Below are positions 17,979 to 27,013 of a stretch of DNA of 64,000 nt, one piece after another. The first letter of the stretch is position 1. Each line of letters begins with the position of its first letter. Both the position numbers and the translations under genes were made by a program. Source of the stretch: CALAMD01 sp035301345 (GTDB lineage Bacteria; Bacillota; Bacilli; Bacillales; Amphibacillaceae); contig DATGUM010000014.1 of assembly GCA_035301345.1 (NCBI GenBank), forward strand, positions 40,786 to 104,785, given 5' to 3'. The notes under the pieces are model-generated. The model searched no databases. It was not told where the DNA came from and worked only from the letters and a program-made list of their open reading frames with translations.

Positions 17979-18029
17979 TTAGGGGTATATAGAAAGACTC
18001 AGCATTTTTAATAAAGGAGTTTGATATAC

Positions 18030-20015
18030 GTGAGTGAACATCATTCTCATGGCCATAACGACGATCATCATCACCACGAAAGTATGGTCGAAGATTTCAA
18101 AAAAAGATTTTATATATCGCTCGTTTTAACAGTTCCTATTTTAATTTTATCTCCGATGATTCAAGGGTTTATCGGAATTGATTGGCGCTTTACAAGTGAC
18201 CAATATATTTTATTCGCCCTATCTACAATTGTGTTTTTCTATGGTGGGTGGCCTTTCCTAACAGGTGCTATCGATGAATTAAAAAATAAAACACCTGGAA
18301 TGATGACTCTGATCGGCCTCGCCATCTTAGTCGCTTACGGTTATAGTTCATTAACGGTCTTCGGCCTTTCTGGAAGTGACTTCTTTTGGGAGTTAGCCAC
18401 TCTCATCGATATTATGTTACTCGGACACTGGATTGAAATGCGTTCGGTTATGGGTGCGTCACAAGCACTAGAAGAGTTAGTAAAACTAATGCCTGATGAA
18501 GCACATAAATTAGATGAACAAGGAAATATTACAATCGTTAAAGTTTCTGACTTATCATTAAATGATCATGTACTCATTAGACCAGGGGAAAAAATACCTG
18601 TTGACGGCATAATCATTGACGGCTCTTCGTCAATCGACGAATCGATGTTAACAGGTGAGTCCATTCCTGTCGAAAAGAAAATAGACGATGAAGTCATTGG
18701 TGGATCTGTTAATAAAGCAGGCTCTTTAACCGTGACCGTAGAAAAGCTTGGCGAAGAATCTTATCTATCCCAGGTGATCACGCTCGTTCAAGAAGCACAA
18801 GACTCACAATCAAGAACACAAGATATAACGAACAAAGCTGCTAAATGGTTGTTTTACGTTGCGCTTGCTTCAGGTTTCATTACACTTATTATTTGGCTTA
18901 TGCTCGGTTATTCATTTGACATCGCACTTGAACGAATGGTTACTGTAATGGTTATTACGTGTCCACACGCACTCGGTTTAGCCGCTCCATTAGTCGTAGC
19001 CGTTTCTACATCATTAGCCGCTAAACATGGACTTCTTATTCGAAATCGAACGAACTTCGAAGGAGCGAGACAATTAGATGCTATTTTATTTGATAAAACA
19101 GGAACACTTACAGAAGGTTCTTTCGGTGTAACAGACATTATTCCGACCAACAATTATGATGAAGAAACCGTCCTTCGCTTTGCTGCTAGTTTAGAACAAC
19201 ATTCTGAACACCCAATTGCAACAGGTATCGTTTCTTCAGCAAAAGAAAAAGGAATTTCCCTACAAGAAATATCTGAATTCAAATCAATGACTGGTAAAGG
19301 TATTCAAGGAAAAATTTCTAACAAAAACATTGCTGCTGTCAGTCCCGGATTCGTTCAGGAAAACAACTTACCTTACGATGAAAAACTGTTTTCTGACTTA
19401 TCTTCAACGGGGAAAACAGTTGTCTTTTTATTAATTGATGACGAATTAGCTGGTATGATTGCCTTAGCAGACATCGTTAGAGAAACAGCTAAAGAAGCTA
19501 TTTCATTATTAGAAAAAGAAGGTATTCGTTCAATCATGTTAACAGGTGACAATGAAAAAGTAGCCTACTGGGTGGCGGGGCAAGTCGGGATAGAAGATGT
19601 ATATGCCGAAGTTTTACCAGATGAAAAAGCAATTCATGCGAAACAAATCATGGAAGAAAAAGGGTGGAAAGTAGCTATGACTGGCGATGGTATTAATGAT
19701 GCCCCAGCATTAGCAACAGCAAATCTCGGCATTGCCATTGGCGCAGGAACAGACGTCGCTATGGAAACAGCAGATGTTGTTTTAGTAAAAAGCAACCCTA
19801 AAGATGTCGTGTCACTCATTGATTTATCGAAAAAAACATATCGAAAAATGGTACAAAATTTGTGGTGGGCGGCTGGTTACAACATTGCCGTCATCCCACT
19901 TGCAGCAGGTATATTAGCTCCTGTCGGTATTATATTAAGCCCTGCTGTTGGTGCTGTACTTATGAGCTTAAGTACGATTATCGTCGCTATAAATGCTAAG
20001 TTATTAAAAATTTAA
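18030..20015 (+). CDS. copB: CopB-type copper/silver P1B-ATPase
   Basis: About 661 residues from GTG 18030 (AAGGAG ten bases upstream; a TTG at 18021 is too close). The N-terminus is His-rich and there is no CxxC metal-binding domain. It has eight predicted membrane segments, the intramembrane motif TCPHALGLAAP, phosphorylation motif DKTGTLT, TGES in the actuator domain and GDGINDAPA in the hinge. The CPH motif (rather than CPC) and His-rich N-terminus mark the CopB/P1B-3 group, which exports Cu(+)/Cu(2+) or Ag(+). It is monocistronic; no copZ or csoR is adjacent. Confidence 0.93.
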   Translation: MSEHHSHGHNDDHHHHESMVEDFKKRFYISLVLTVPILILSPMIQGFIGIDWRFTSDQYILFALSTIVFFYGGWPFLTGAIDELKNKTPGMMTLIGLAILVAYGYSSLTVFGLSGSDFFWELATLIDIMLLGHWIEMRSVMGASQALEELVKLMPDEAHKLDEQGNITIVKVSDLSLNDHVLIRPGEKIPVDGIIIDGSSSIDESMLTGESIPVEKKIDDEVIGGSVNKAGSLTVTVEKLGEESYLSQVITLVQEAQDSQSRTQDITNKAAKWLFYVALASGFITLIIWLMLGYSFDIALERMVTVMVITCPHALGLAAPLVVAVSTSLAAKHGLLIRNRTNFEGARQLDAILFDKTGTLTEGSFGVTDIIPTNNYDEETVLRFAASLEQHSEHPIATGIVSSAKEKGISLQEISEFKSMTGKGIQGKISNKNIAAVSPGFVQENNLPYDEKLFSDLSSTGKTVVFLLIDDELAGMIALADIVRETAKEAISLLEKEGIRSIMLTGDNEKVAYWVAGQVGIEDVYAEVLPDEKAIHAKQIMEEKGWKVAMTGDGINDAPALATANLGIAIGAGTDVAMETADVVLVKSNPKDVVSLIDLSKKTYRKMVQNLWWAAGYNIAVIPLAAGILAPVGIILSPAVGAVLMSLSTIIVAINAKLLKI

Positions 20016-20020
20016 GAAAG

Positions 20021-20056
20021 AAAGAGAGTTTCAGTTTATAACCGAAACTCTCTTTT
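20021..20056. terminator. Bidirectional terminator
   Basis: A perfect 12-base-pair stem (AAAGAGAGTTTC, 20021-20032, with 20044-20055) lies between the convergent copB and 20058-21296 genes. Confidence 0.85.
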
Positions 20057-20057
20057 A

Positions 20058-21296
20058 TTAATTAAAGTAAACTTCATATATATTTAGCTCAAAAGGTGAT
20101 TGATCAGCAGCCGTATTGTCAACGACAAATTCACCGACAAAAATTGTTTCCATTGAATCAAGGTCGTACACGTAAACATTACTACCCGCATCATAACTAT
20201 TAACATACGTTGGAACGATATATAATTTCCCATCTTTTACATGAACAAAATCATCTAACGTCGTGTCTCCTGCGACTTGTGATGAATCATTCACTTGTGG
20301 TAACGTATAGTACTTTTCCTCATCTTTAGCTAAATTGTAAGAAACGAGTTTACCGTCTCCTTCTTTTACCGTTAAATAATACAATGTTCCATCATAAAGC
20401 TGCAATGGCCCATATCCTGAATAATCATCTAACTCCGATACTTCATATGCTTCTAATTCCTTTGACTTTATGCTATATGAGTAAGCCTTTTTGATAGCCG
20501 TCGTATCAGGTCCATATTCATTAAATGCCACTGCTTTTTGAACAATATAAATCTCATCATCAGACGCTTCATCACGAATAACCTCAACATAATCACTCGT
20601 CGATTCAGTCATCGATTGATCAAACGTTTCGATAAGTTCTGTATTGACTAAATCACCTTCTGTCATATCAAATGCATGAACGAACAATTCCTCCGTTTGA
20701 TCTAAATCTTCTCCACTCGTATGATTCTTCACGTGTATCGATGTCACGTAAACGATGTCTTCATCTACGTAAACATCTGCTACATCAACGTAAGAATATG
20801 CCTCGTAATTCGGTATATCTTCAACGATTGTCGTGATTTCATCATCGTCTTTATCAATCAAACTGACTTCAAATGTTGTTGGGAATGAATCCCACATCGT
20901 AAACGGTGTATAAACAAATCCTATTTGATCGTCTGTTTCATCAAGATAAGTATAATGCTCTTCTTTCCCACGCATGAAAGAAGGATGTTTCTTTTCAAGT
21001 TGATAAAATGTTTTTAGTGACAAGCCATTATCCAATCGATCAAACAGTGATAACTCTGATTTATACGTCACTTCATTATCAAGTAAACGAAAAGGCTCAA
21101 ACACGCCATATTCCTGGATATCCATACTGCCGTCAATCACTAAATCCTCAATATGTGACGCACTTTCACCGTTACTGTAATTTTTTAATGACAGCTTAGG
21201 CATCGATTCATTCAACCGTTCAGCTGAAAACAAAAATATACTATATACACTAACAATAAGCACGGTAATACCGATTAACTTACTATATTTTTTCAT
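20058..21296 (-). CDS. Membrane-anchored accessory protein of a YtrA-like ABC operon
   Basis: A 412-residue protein: one N-terminal membrane segment (about 8-27), then an acidic beta-rich exported domain with recurring DGTLYYLTVKEGDG-like strands, suggesting a beta-propeller-type fold. It is the last gene of an operon with a GntR regulator, an ABC ATPase and an ABC permease, and starts about 12 bases after the permease stop. In the Bacillus ytr operon an exported protein also accompanies the transporter. I recognise no specific family; function is inferred from context only. Confidence 0.72.
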   Translation of the reverse strand: MKKYSKLIGITVLIVSVYSIFLFSAERLNESMPKLSLKNYSNGESASHIEDLVIDGSMDIQEYGVFEPFRLLDNEVTYKSELSLFDRLDNGLSLKTFYQLEKKHPSFMRGKEEHYTYLDETDDQIGFVYTPFTMWDSFPTTFEVSLIDKDDDEITTIVEDIPNYEAYSYVDVADVYVDEDIVYVTSIHVKNHTSGEDLDQTEELFVHAFDMTEGDLVNTELIETFDQSMTESTSDYVEVIRDEASDDEIYIVQKAVAFNEYGPDTTAIKKAYSYSIKSKELEAYEVSELDDYSGYGPLQLYDGTLYYLTVKEGDGKLVSYNLAKDEEKYYTLPQVNDSSQVAGDTTLDDFVHVKDGKLYIVPTYVNSYDAGSNVYVYDLDSMETIFVGEFVVDNTAADQSPFELNIYEVYFN

Positions 21297-21308
21297 TCAT
21301 CTTCCCTC

Positions 21309-22139
21309 CTATACAGTTACTTTTTTATTCATCAGATAGCGACTAAATAATAATGAGCTCACAAGAACAATTACGCCAGTTACAACTAGTAACATGACAA
21401 GCTCAGACGGATAAAAGTATTCATAACCGAGAATAAATTGAACAATTGTCGGACTTAAAAAGATTAAGAACATGACAAATGCATACACAACTCCATAAAC
21501 TAAACCGATTAAACGATAACTACGCTCTAGTAAAATCGCCGTAAATATAACGACAATGAATAAAATACTTAACAATTGGTAACTAATAAACTCACTAACA
21601 TTTACTGGAAACATCGTTAACAATAAACTAAAGTGTCTCGTAACGTATACCGTACTTAAATCCACTCTAAATACGTCAGGAACAATTAAATGAACGAGTT
21701 GATTTTGCAAAAATATAATAATTAATTGAAAAGCAGCTACGCCAAGACCTGTTAAAAATATCGTTAATAGCTTTGAAAAATAAACGTTCATACGCGATGA
21801 AGGCAATGTTAGTAATCGATAAATAAACGTATTTTTTCCTAACCAATCACGATACCAAATGAAAAATGTGTAAAACAAAATACCGATTAAACTAAGGAAC
21901 AATGGCCCGACAAAATATAGATGATACATATGCCCAGCTAAACTAAACATACCGACCGCTTCAATGACACTTGATTCTGCTATCCCTTCTGCTAAATGAT
22001 TATTAACCGTACGATTGTACGAAAGTGCAGAAATGACAATTCCACCGACTTGTACGACGAACATGAATATAAACAGTGTGACGTATAATTTAAAGAAGCG
22101 ATTAAATTCAAAATTTAGTAACTTTATAAATGATTTCAT
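21309..22139 (-). CDS. ABC transporter permease
   Basis: A 276-residue membrane protein with about six predicted segments and a loop of some 60 residues after the first, as in ABC-2-type permeases of YtrC/BcrB-like exporters. Its ATG overlaps the stop of the ATPase gene by four bases, so the two are coupled partners. Substrate unknown; the YtrA-type regulator suggests envelope or peptide-antibiotic response. Confidence 0.82.
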   Translation of the reverse strand: MKSFIKLLNFEFNRFFKLYVTLFIFMFVVQVGGIVISALSYNRTVNNHLAEGIAESSVIEAVGMFSLAGHMYHLYFVGPLFLSLIGILFYTFFIWYRDWLGKNTFIYRLLTLPSSRMNVYFSKLLTIFLTGLGVAAFQLIIIFLQNQLVHLIVPDVFRVDLSTVYVTRHFSLLLTMFPVNVSEFISYQLLSILFIVVIFTAILLERSYRLIGLVYGVVYAFVMFLIFLSPTIVQFILGYEYFYPSELVMLLVVTGVIVLVSSLLFSRYLMNKKVTV

Positions 22140-22825
22140 TGGCGATAAACCTCCCGCATGACATCAACAATCGACTTACCTTCTTCCTCACGAACATTTT
22201 CTGCATAAAACTGCCTCACGACGACGCCTTCGTCTAATAAAACGACTTGATCGATTAAATGCTCAATGTCTTGAATTTCATGAGTCGTTATAATTACACC
22301 ACGATCTGCAATTAAATGAGACGTAAACACGTCTGTTATTTGTTCACGACTAAAAATATCAATACCTGAAAATGGCTCGTCCATTAAAATATAGTCGACA
22401 TCTAAAGCTAATCCTAAAAGCATATTCACTTTAGCTTTATTTCCTTTTGATAAACTTTGTATCTTTTCTTCTTTCTCTAACTTGAAAAATGACAATAACT
22501 CTGTTGCGCGCTTTTCATTCCACGCGTGATAATGTTCTTTCATAAACGCAAACGCGTCTTGAATTTTCATTGACGGTAACATCGTAATTGTATCTGGGAT
22601 ATACGTCATCCGCTCATACGTCTCTTTCGTTAACTGTTTCCCATCAATTAAAATATTACCTTCCTGAATAGGCGTTAAATTCATAATTGCATTTAAAATC
22701 GTCGTTTTTCCGGATCCATTGACACCGACGAGACACGTAATTTCTCCTTTTTCAGCTGTAAAAGAAATATCTTTTAACACACGCTTTCTCCCATATGACT
22801 TCTTTACATGCTTCACGTCAATCAT
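22136..22825 (-). CDS. ABC transporter ATP-binding protein (YtrB-like)
   Basis: A 229-residue single-domain ATPase with Walker A GVNGSGKTT (about 34-42), a divergent signature LSKGNKAKV, Walker B DYILMDEPFSGID and the switch His in TTHE. The LSKGNK form is usual in YtrB/BcrA-type exporters. Start and stop overlap the neighbouring genes by four bases each, giving a tightly coupled regulator-ATPase-permease unit. Confidence 0.9.
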   Translation of the reverse strand: MIDVKHVKKSYGRKRVLKDISFTAEKGEITCLVGVNGSGKTTILNAIMNLTPIQEGNILIDGKQLTKETYERMTYIPDTITMLPSMKIQDAFAFMKEHYHAWNEKRATELLSFFKLEKEEKIQSLSKGNKAKVNMLLGLALDVDYILMDEPFSGIDIFSREQITDVFTSHLIADRGVIITTHEIQDIEHLIDQVVLLDEGVVVRQFYAENVREEEGKSIVDVMREVYRQ

Positions 22826-23196
22826 AATGATTCCTCCTCTTTCTCACGTGCTTCTAACAATGGAATAACGTCATCAACTGACATCCGAAGCGAACGGACT
22901 GTTGCCATAAATGAATGTATCGCATCATTTAAAAGCGATTCCCTTATTTCACGAATCATTAATTCATCTTCTGTCACTGTACTCGGTAAATTACCTTTCG
23001 TTTGAATAAGTCCGATTGATTCCATCTCCTTATATGCCCGTTGTACCGTATTTGGATTAATTTTTAGTTGATTTGCCAGCTCTCTTCGCGAAGGGATTTC
23101 TGCACCAGCTTCAAGAGCTCCACTTGCGATTTGCTTCTTAAAATAACGCACAACCTGGACGTAAACAGGCTCACGTTTATTTAACTCAATGTGCAA
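22822..23196 (-). CDS. GntR family regulator, YtrA subfamily
   Basis: About 124 residues, the short YtrA type: an N-terminal winged helix with IPSRRELANQLKINPNTVQRAYKEM (recognition helix) and only a small helical C-terminal domain, no ligand-binding UTRA/FCD domain. I place the start at TTG 23196, ten bases after AAAGGA; a GTG at 23205 almost touches that site. The gene leads a coupled ABC operon, and two spaced inverted repeats of YtrA-operator type lie upstream, so it is probably an autorepressor. In B. subtilis YtrA responds to some cell-wall antibiotics. Confidence 0.88.
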   Translation of the reverse strand: MHIELNKREPVYVQVVRYFKKQIASGALEAGAEIPSRRELANQLKINPNTVQRAYKEMESIGLIQTKGNLPSTVTEDELMIREIRESLLNDAIHSFMATVRSLRMSVDDVIPLLEAREKEEESL

Positions 23197-23215
23197 AGCA
23201 ATCACTTCCTTTCAG

Positions 23216-23239
23216 TGTGTACCAATCACTTAATACACA
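23216..23239 (-). promoter_or_regulatory. YtrA-type operator, site 1
   Basis: TGTGTA-N12-TACACA, 20 bases before the chosen gntR start. It has the same geometry as the site at 23293-23316. Confidence 0.6.
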
Positions 23240-23292
23240 TACATTAAAAAAATATATTCCATTATGATAAAACATTTTCAGAACAAATAAAA

Positions 23293-23316
23293 AGTGTACT
23301 AAACAGGTAATACACT
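23293..23316 (-). promoter_or_regulatory. YtrA-type operator, site 2
   Basis: AGTGTA-N12-TACACT, just downstream of the -10 element at 23324-23329. Bacillus YtrA sites are, as I recall, AGTGTA and TACACT separated by 13 bases, so the half-sites match exactly and the spacing by one. An extra TACACT half-site lies inside the promoter spacer (23337-23342). Confidence 0.7.
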
Positions 23317-23323
23317 TAACTGT

Positions 23324-23352
23324 ATTATCCACATAGTACACTTTATTGTCAA
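23324..23352 (-). promoter_or_regulatory. Promoter of the GntR/ABC operon
   Basis: On the minus strand a perfect TTGACA (23347-23352) and GATAAT (23324-23329) are 17 bases apart. It starts right after the stop of the upstream PLP-enzyme gene. Confidence 0.75.
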
Positions 23353-23355
23353 ATA

Positions 23356-24468
23356 TTATTTTAATCGTCCGCGCGCACTAACATCCCACGCTTCGATAAT
23401 TGATCCGTCTTCATGAACGACATATTGATCAAATAAATTAACGACGGTACATGCGTGATTCGGTACAATTGTTAATACATCACCTATCTCTAATTGCGGG
23501 TAATCTTCTGGATTACAATCAATCACGCCGTGTTCTTCTGACAGCCGACTAATGATTAACTCCGGGTATTCTTTAATATAACCGTGTCCCGCGATACTTT
23601 CATTGCCATGCGCACCTTTATCAAGGCTAAGTGTTTTACTCCCGGCATCAATAACGATTCGATTCCGTTTAATAGATGCTACACGACTAGCAACTGTTAC
23701 TGCACAATCTTCAATGGTCGCTACGCCAAGTCCGACTTGTACCATGTCATAAAAAATCGCATTGCCAGGCCTAATTTCTGTAATGCCATCGACTTGACCA
23801 GCTATTTTAAATGTTGGAGTAGATCCGATACTTTTATGCGCCACTTGCACACCTAATGACTCGCAAATATGTGCACTCGCTAACACGACTTCTGCTTCCT
23901 TTTCAGCAATTTCTTCGAGTGCTTCAGTTGAGCTCGCTGCGTATGAATGACCTGCATGTGTGTATATGCCAGTTAGTTCAACGTAATTTTTATCCGTCAT
24001 TCGTTCAACTAACGCTTTCACATCTTCTACTTCAACCCCACATCTATTCAACCCACTATTCACCTTTAACCATACATATACTCGTTCGTCCTTCTGTCTG
24101 AAAAATTCATTCACGACGTCGACTTGTTCTTCAGAATCAATCGTTAAAATAATCTCCGCTCGGTCTAATAACTGATAAATACGTTCTAGTTTTTCAGCAG
24201 TAAAAATCGGAAAAGCGATCAATATATTTTCGACTCCACCACTTACCATCACTTCTGCTTCACCGACTGTAGCGACAGTAATTCCAACAGCTCCGCTTTC
24301 TAGCTGCATCTTTGCGATATCAATACTTTTATGTGTCTTTATGTGCGGACGATAAGCGACATGATTCGCTTCTGCAAACTGTACAATGTTTTGTAAGTTT
24401 TGCTTCATCACACGTTTATCTAACAATAAAGATGGTGTATCTAAATGACTAATATGTCGTCCTTTCAT
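23356..24468 (-). CDS. PLP enzyme of the D-serine dehydratase / D-threonine aldolase family
   Basis: About 370 residues from ATG 24468, nine bases after GGAG; the frame reaches TTG 24483 without a ribosome site. It has a fold-III (alanine-racemase-like) barrel: DTPSLLLD opening, PLP lysine in RPHIKTHKS, then a C-terminal beta domain with the metal-binding PNHAC motif. A His-x-Cys metal pair is typical of D-serine dehydratases, while D-threonine aldolases I recall have His-x-Asp; this slightly favours D-serine ammonia-lyase. No neighbouring gene clarifies the substrate. Confidence 0.82.
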   Translation of the reverse strand: MKGRHISHLDTPSLLLDKRVMKQNLQNIVQFAEANHVAYRPHIKTHKSIDIAKMQLESGAVGITVATVGEAEVMVSGGVENILIAFPIFTAEKLERIYQLLDRAEIILTIDSEEQVDVVNEFFRQKDERVYVWLKVNSGLNRCGVEVEDVKALVERMTDKNYVELTGIYTHAGHSYAASSTEALEEIAEKEAEVVLASAHICESLGVQVAHKSIGSTPTFKIAGQVDGITEIRPGNAIFYDMVQVGLGVATIEDCAVTVASRVASIKRNRIVIDAGSKTLSLDKGAHGNESIAGHGYIKEYPELIISRLSEEHGVIDCNPEDYPQLEIGDVLTIVPNHACTVVNLFDQYVVHEDGSIIEAWDVSARGRLK

Positions 24469-24619
24469 CAGTAACAGCTCCAATCCATTTATTTGTCTTA
24501 CACATTTTTATTAAACGGTTAACTATTAGTATAAAATTAACCCTTTTAAAATGCTAGTTACTTTCTATTCTTTTCACATACTCCCATACGAGATTTTTTA
24601 ATTTAACCGTCATATTTAA

Positions 24620-24648
24620 TTGACAAAAACGAACAACTCTTTTAATAT
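24620..24648 (+). promoter_or_regulatory. Promoter of the yeeE-tusA pair
   Basis: A perfect TTGACA (24620-24625) and TAATAT (24643-24648), 17 bases apart, lie 51 bases before the transporter start. Confidence 0.65.
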
Positions 24649-24699
24649 GCTATTAAACATATCAAATTACTATGAATTTATTGGAGGGATATTTATTAT

Positions 24700-25758
24700 A
24701 TGATTTACATGATTTCTACAGGACTGTTATGCGGCGCTTTACTTGGTTTTATTATGCAACGCGGACGATTCTGCTTAACAAGTGGTTTTCGCGATATGTA
24801 CACGGCGAAAAACCCCATCCTATTTTATGCCTTACTTATTGCCATTGCCGTGCAAAGCATTGGTGTTTATACAATGATTCATTTTGGACTATTCGATTTT
24901 GCAGCAGGTGAATTCTCATTAAGTGCGACAGTAATCGGTGGCTTTTTATTCGGAATTGGTATCGTATTTGCAGGCGGTTGTGCAACTGGAACTTGGTACC
25001 GTGCAGGAGAAGGCCTATTAGGTAGCTGGTTAGCGCTTTTCGGTTATATGTTCATGAGTGCGGTTATGCGTTCTGGTATATTTGCTTCAGCGAACGAAAA
25101 CATTCAAAGTGACTTCGTCATGAACAATTCAATCGCACAAACATTTAACGTATCACACTGGATATTTATCATATTTTTCGCGGTCATAGTTATCGGGATA
25201 GTCGTGCGTGAATTACGCAAACCAAAAGTTAACATTCCAAAATTACCGGCTAAACGAACAGGTATTGCTCATTTTTTATTTGAAAAAAGATGGCATCCAT
25301 TTTTCTCAGCATTATTAATTGGCTTCGTTGCCATGCTAGCATGGCCATTAAGTGCGGCAACAGGGAGAGTGTTTGGCTTAGGTATTACTGCACCATCTGC
25401 AAACATTTTGCAGTTTCTAGTCTTAGGCGATATGTCATTTATTAATTGGGGTGTCTTCCTCGTCCTAGGAATTATGGGTGGATCATACGTGGCAGCAAAG
25501 GGAAGTCGCGAATTTCGCTTTCGTATGCCCGACTCAAAAACAGCCATCCGAAACTTTTTAGGCGGAAATTTAATGGGAGTTGGCGCTAGTCTTGCTGGAG
25601 GTTGCTCAATTGGTAATGGATTAGTTAATACAGCAATGATGACGTGGCAAGGATGGACGGCTTTATTGTTTATGATTTTAGGTACGTGGACCGCTTCTTA
25701 CTTTGTTCTCATTCGCCCACGTAAGAAAAAATTACAACTTACTGTACAAACAGCATAA
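24700..25758 (+). CDS. YeeE/YedE family sulfur-compound transporter
   Basis: A 352-residue membrane protein of about nine segments. The conserved Cys-containing motifs of thiosulfate transporter TsuA/YeeE are present: GRFCLTSGFRD (Cys25), FAGGCATGTW (Cys94) and LAGGCSIGNG (Cys302); these cysteines relay thiosulfate-like substrates through the channel. A TusA/YeeD-like sulfurtransferase gene follows after about 19 bases. The pair probably takes up thiosulfate or another sulfane-sulfur compound. GGAGGG is eleven bases upstream. Confidence 0.92.
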   Translation: MIYMISTGLLCGALLGFIMQRGRFCLTSGFRDMYTAKNPILFYALLIAIAVQSIGVYTMIHFGLFDFAAGEFSLSATVIGGFLFGIGIVFAGGCATGTWYRAGEGLLGSWLALFGYMFMSAVMRSGIFASANENIQSDFVMNNSIAQTFNVSHWIFIIFFAVIVIGIVVRELRKPKVNIPKLPAKRTGIAHFLFEKRWHPFFSALLIGFVAMLAWPLSAATGRVFGLGITAPSANILQFLVLGDMSFINWGVFLVLGIMGGSYVAAKGSREFRFRMPDSKTAIRNFLGGNLMGVGASLAGGCSIGNGLVNTAMMTWQGWTALLFMILGTWTASYFVLIRPRKKKLQLTVQTA

Positions 25759-25777
25759 AATAAGGAGAGTTTAAAAA

Positions 25778-25999
25778 ATGAAGAAAACATTAGATACGAA
25801 AGGACAAGTATGTCCATTTCCACTAGAAGAGGCAATAACAGCCGTTAACGAAATTAATAGCGGCGATGAATTAGAAATCATTTTCGACTGTACACAAGCG
25901 ACTGAAAGCATCCCGCAGTGGGCAGTCACAGAAGGATTAGAAATAACATTATTTGAACAAATTGACGACGCTATATGGTCAATTACATTACAAAAATAA
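25778..25999 (+). CDS. TusA/YeeD-like sulfurtransferase
   Basis: A 73-residue protein of the TusA (SirA) family with the KGQVCPFPLEEA active-site motif; Cys12 carries the persulfide. Genes of this type next to yeeE encode the cytosolic acceptor of imported sulfur. AAGGAG precedes the ATG, and a terminator follows. Confidence 0.93.
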   Translation: MKKTLDTKGQVCPFPLEEAITAVNEINSGDELEIIFDCTQATESIPQWAVTEGLEITLFEQIDDAIWSITLQK

Positions 26000-26003
26000 A
26001 CAT

Positions 26004-26047
26004 ACCTCCGTACATTCAATTTAATATTGAAACGTACGGAGGTTTTA
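26004..26047. terminator. Terminator after tusA
   Basis: ACCTCCGTAC (26004-26013) pairs with GTACGGAGGT (26034-26043), with an inner TTCAAT/ATTGAA stem and TTTT after it. Confidence 0.85.
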
Positions 26048-26083
26048 TATAAGTAATTCTAAAAAGAAAAGTTACTATTTAAC

Positions 26084-26992
26084 TCACTTCTCTTCTACAT
26101 CCTCAATAACATATTCTATCTTCTGTCCGCCTTTACTATAATCTGACCTCTCAACAAAATCTCCAACAAATTCTGAGCCATCTTTCCCATAATGTTCACG
26201 AACGTAATTCCATTGATCTGAGGCACTCGCTGGATCAACTTCAAATGTCATATCCTTTCCTTCGTGATATTCATAATCAAATGTCGACGCGAACGTTCCA
26301 TCTTTCTGTACTCTCGTTGATCCATTAAGACCAGCATAAGTGAGACGAATGTACGTCCCTTCAAGCATATTCGTTTTTCCCGTTACGTAAAAGTACATCC
26401 CGTCATTATCTATTTCGACATCTTCAATCCACACACGTCCGTCCCCGTAGTCTTCTGGGCGTTCTTCCCAATCTGGCGCTCTAATCGTTAAGTCATTGTT
26501 TTCTTTCGCTTTATACGGAATAACTACTTCCGCTTCTTTCCAATCATCTTTTCGTCTTTCATAAACGAACGGACCTTCTAAATGTTCACCTTCTTTTCCA
26601 TAATGTTCAAAGATCTCGTCTTCTTGGCTTTTAAAATCGTCAAAGTCAAATCGTATATGAATATCTGCATCACCATATATGTGGTGCTCTAACTCCATTT
26701 CAAATGATCCGTCTTCTTCAACAGGCACTTCTACTTCAGAAAAAACAGTTTCACCTTTATCAACGACAACTTCTCCTGTTAAAATTGATTCTGGTAATAA
26801 GTTACTTTTTCCTTTGACGATAAACGATTCATCTTCTTCTATCACTTCACCTGATAAATCAACGGTATAATCACCGAGTTCACCTGTTTCTTCTTCATTC
26901 TCTTCTGATGTTTCTTCCTTTTCATCATCGCTACATCCAGCCGCAAGGAGGACGAACAAACAAGCAATAGAAATGAGCAGTCGTTTCTTCAT
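26084..26992 (-). CDS. Acidic lipoprotein with two tandem repeat domains
   Basis: A 302-residue lipoprotein; the signal ends in LLAAGC. After an acidic linker come two related domains of about 110 residues. Each has a GKSNLL/GKTNML strand, a DGSF/DGTF turn, and ends in EHYGK.G..L(V)GPF-like sequence. The same domain pair is found in the upstream gene at 27014-28450, 21 bases away, so the two are paralogues in one operon. The domain family is unknown to me; the placement suggests a cell-surface role. Confidence 0.78.
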   Translation of the reverse strand: MKKRLLISIACLFVLLAAGCSDDEKEETSEENEEETGELGDYTVDLSGEVIEEDESFIVKGKSNLLPESILTGEVVVDKGETVFSEVEVPVEEDGSFEMELEHHIYGDADIHIRFDFDDFKSQEDEIFEHYGKEGEHLEGPFVYERRKDDWKEAEVVIPYKAKENNDLTIRAPDWEERPEDYGDGRVWIEDVEIDNDGMYFYVTGKTNMLEGTYIRLTYAGLNGSTRVQKDGTFASTFDYEYHEGKDMTFEVDPASASDQWNYVREHYGKDGSEFVGDFVERSDYSKGGQKIEYVIEDVEEK

Positions 26993-27013
26993 CTATAACC
27001 CTACTTTCTTTTT

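Noticed and set aside
17971..17990. CsoR copper-repressor site before copB
   Set aside because: Only the GGGGTATA half is present; the inverted partner is missing.
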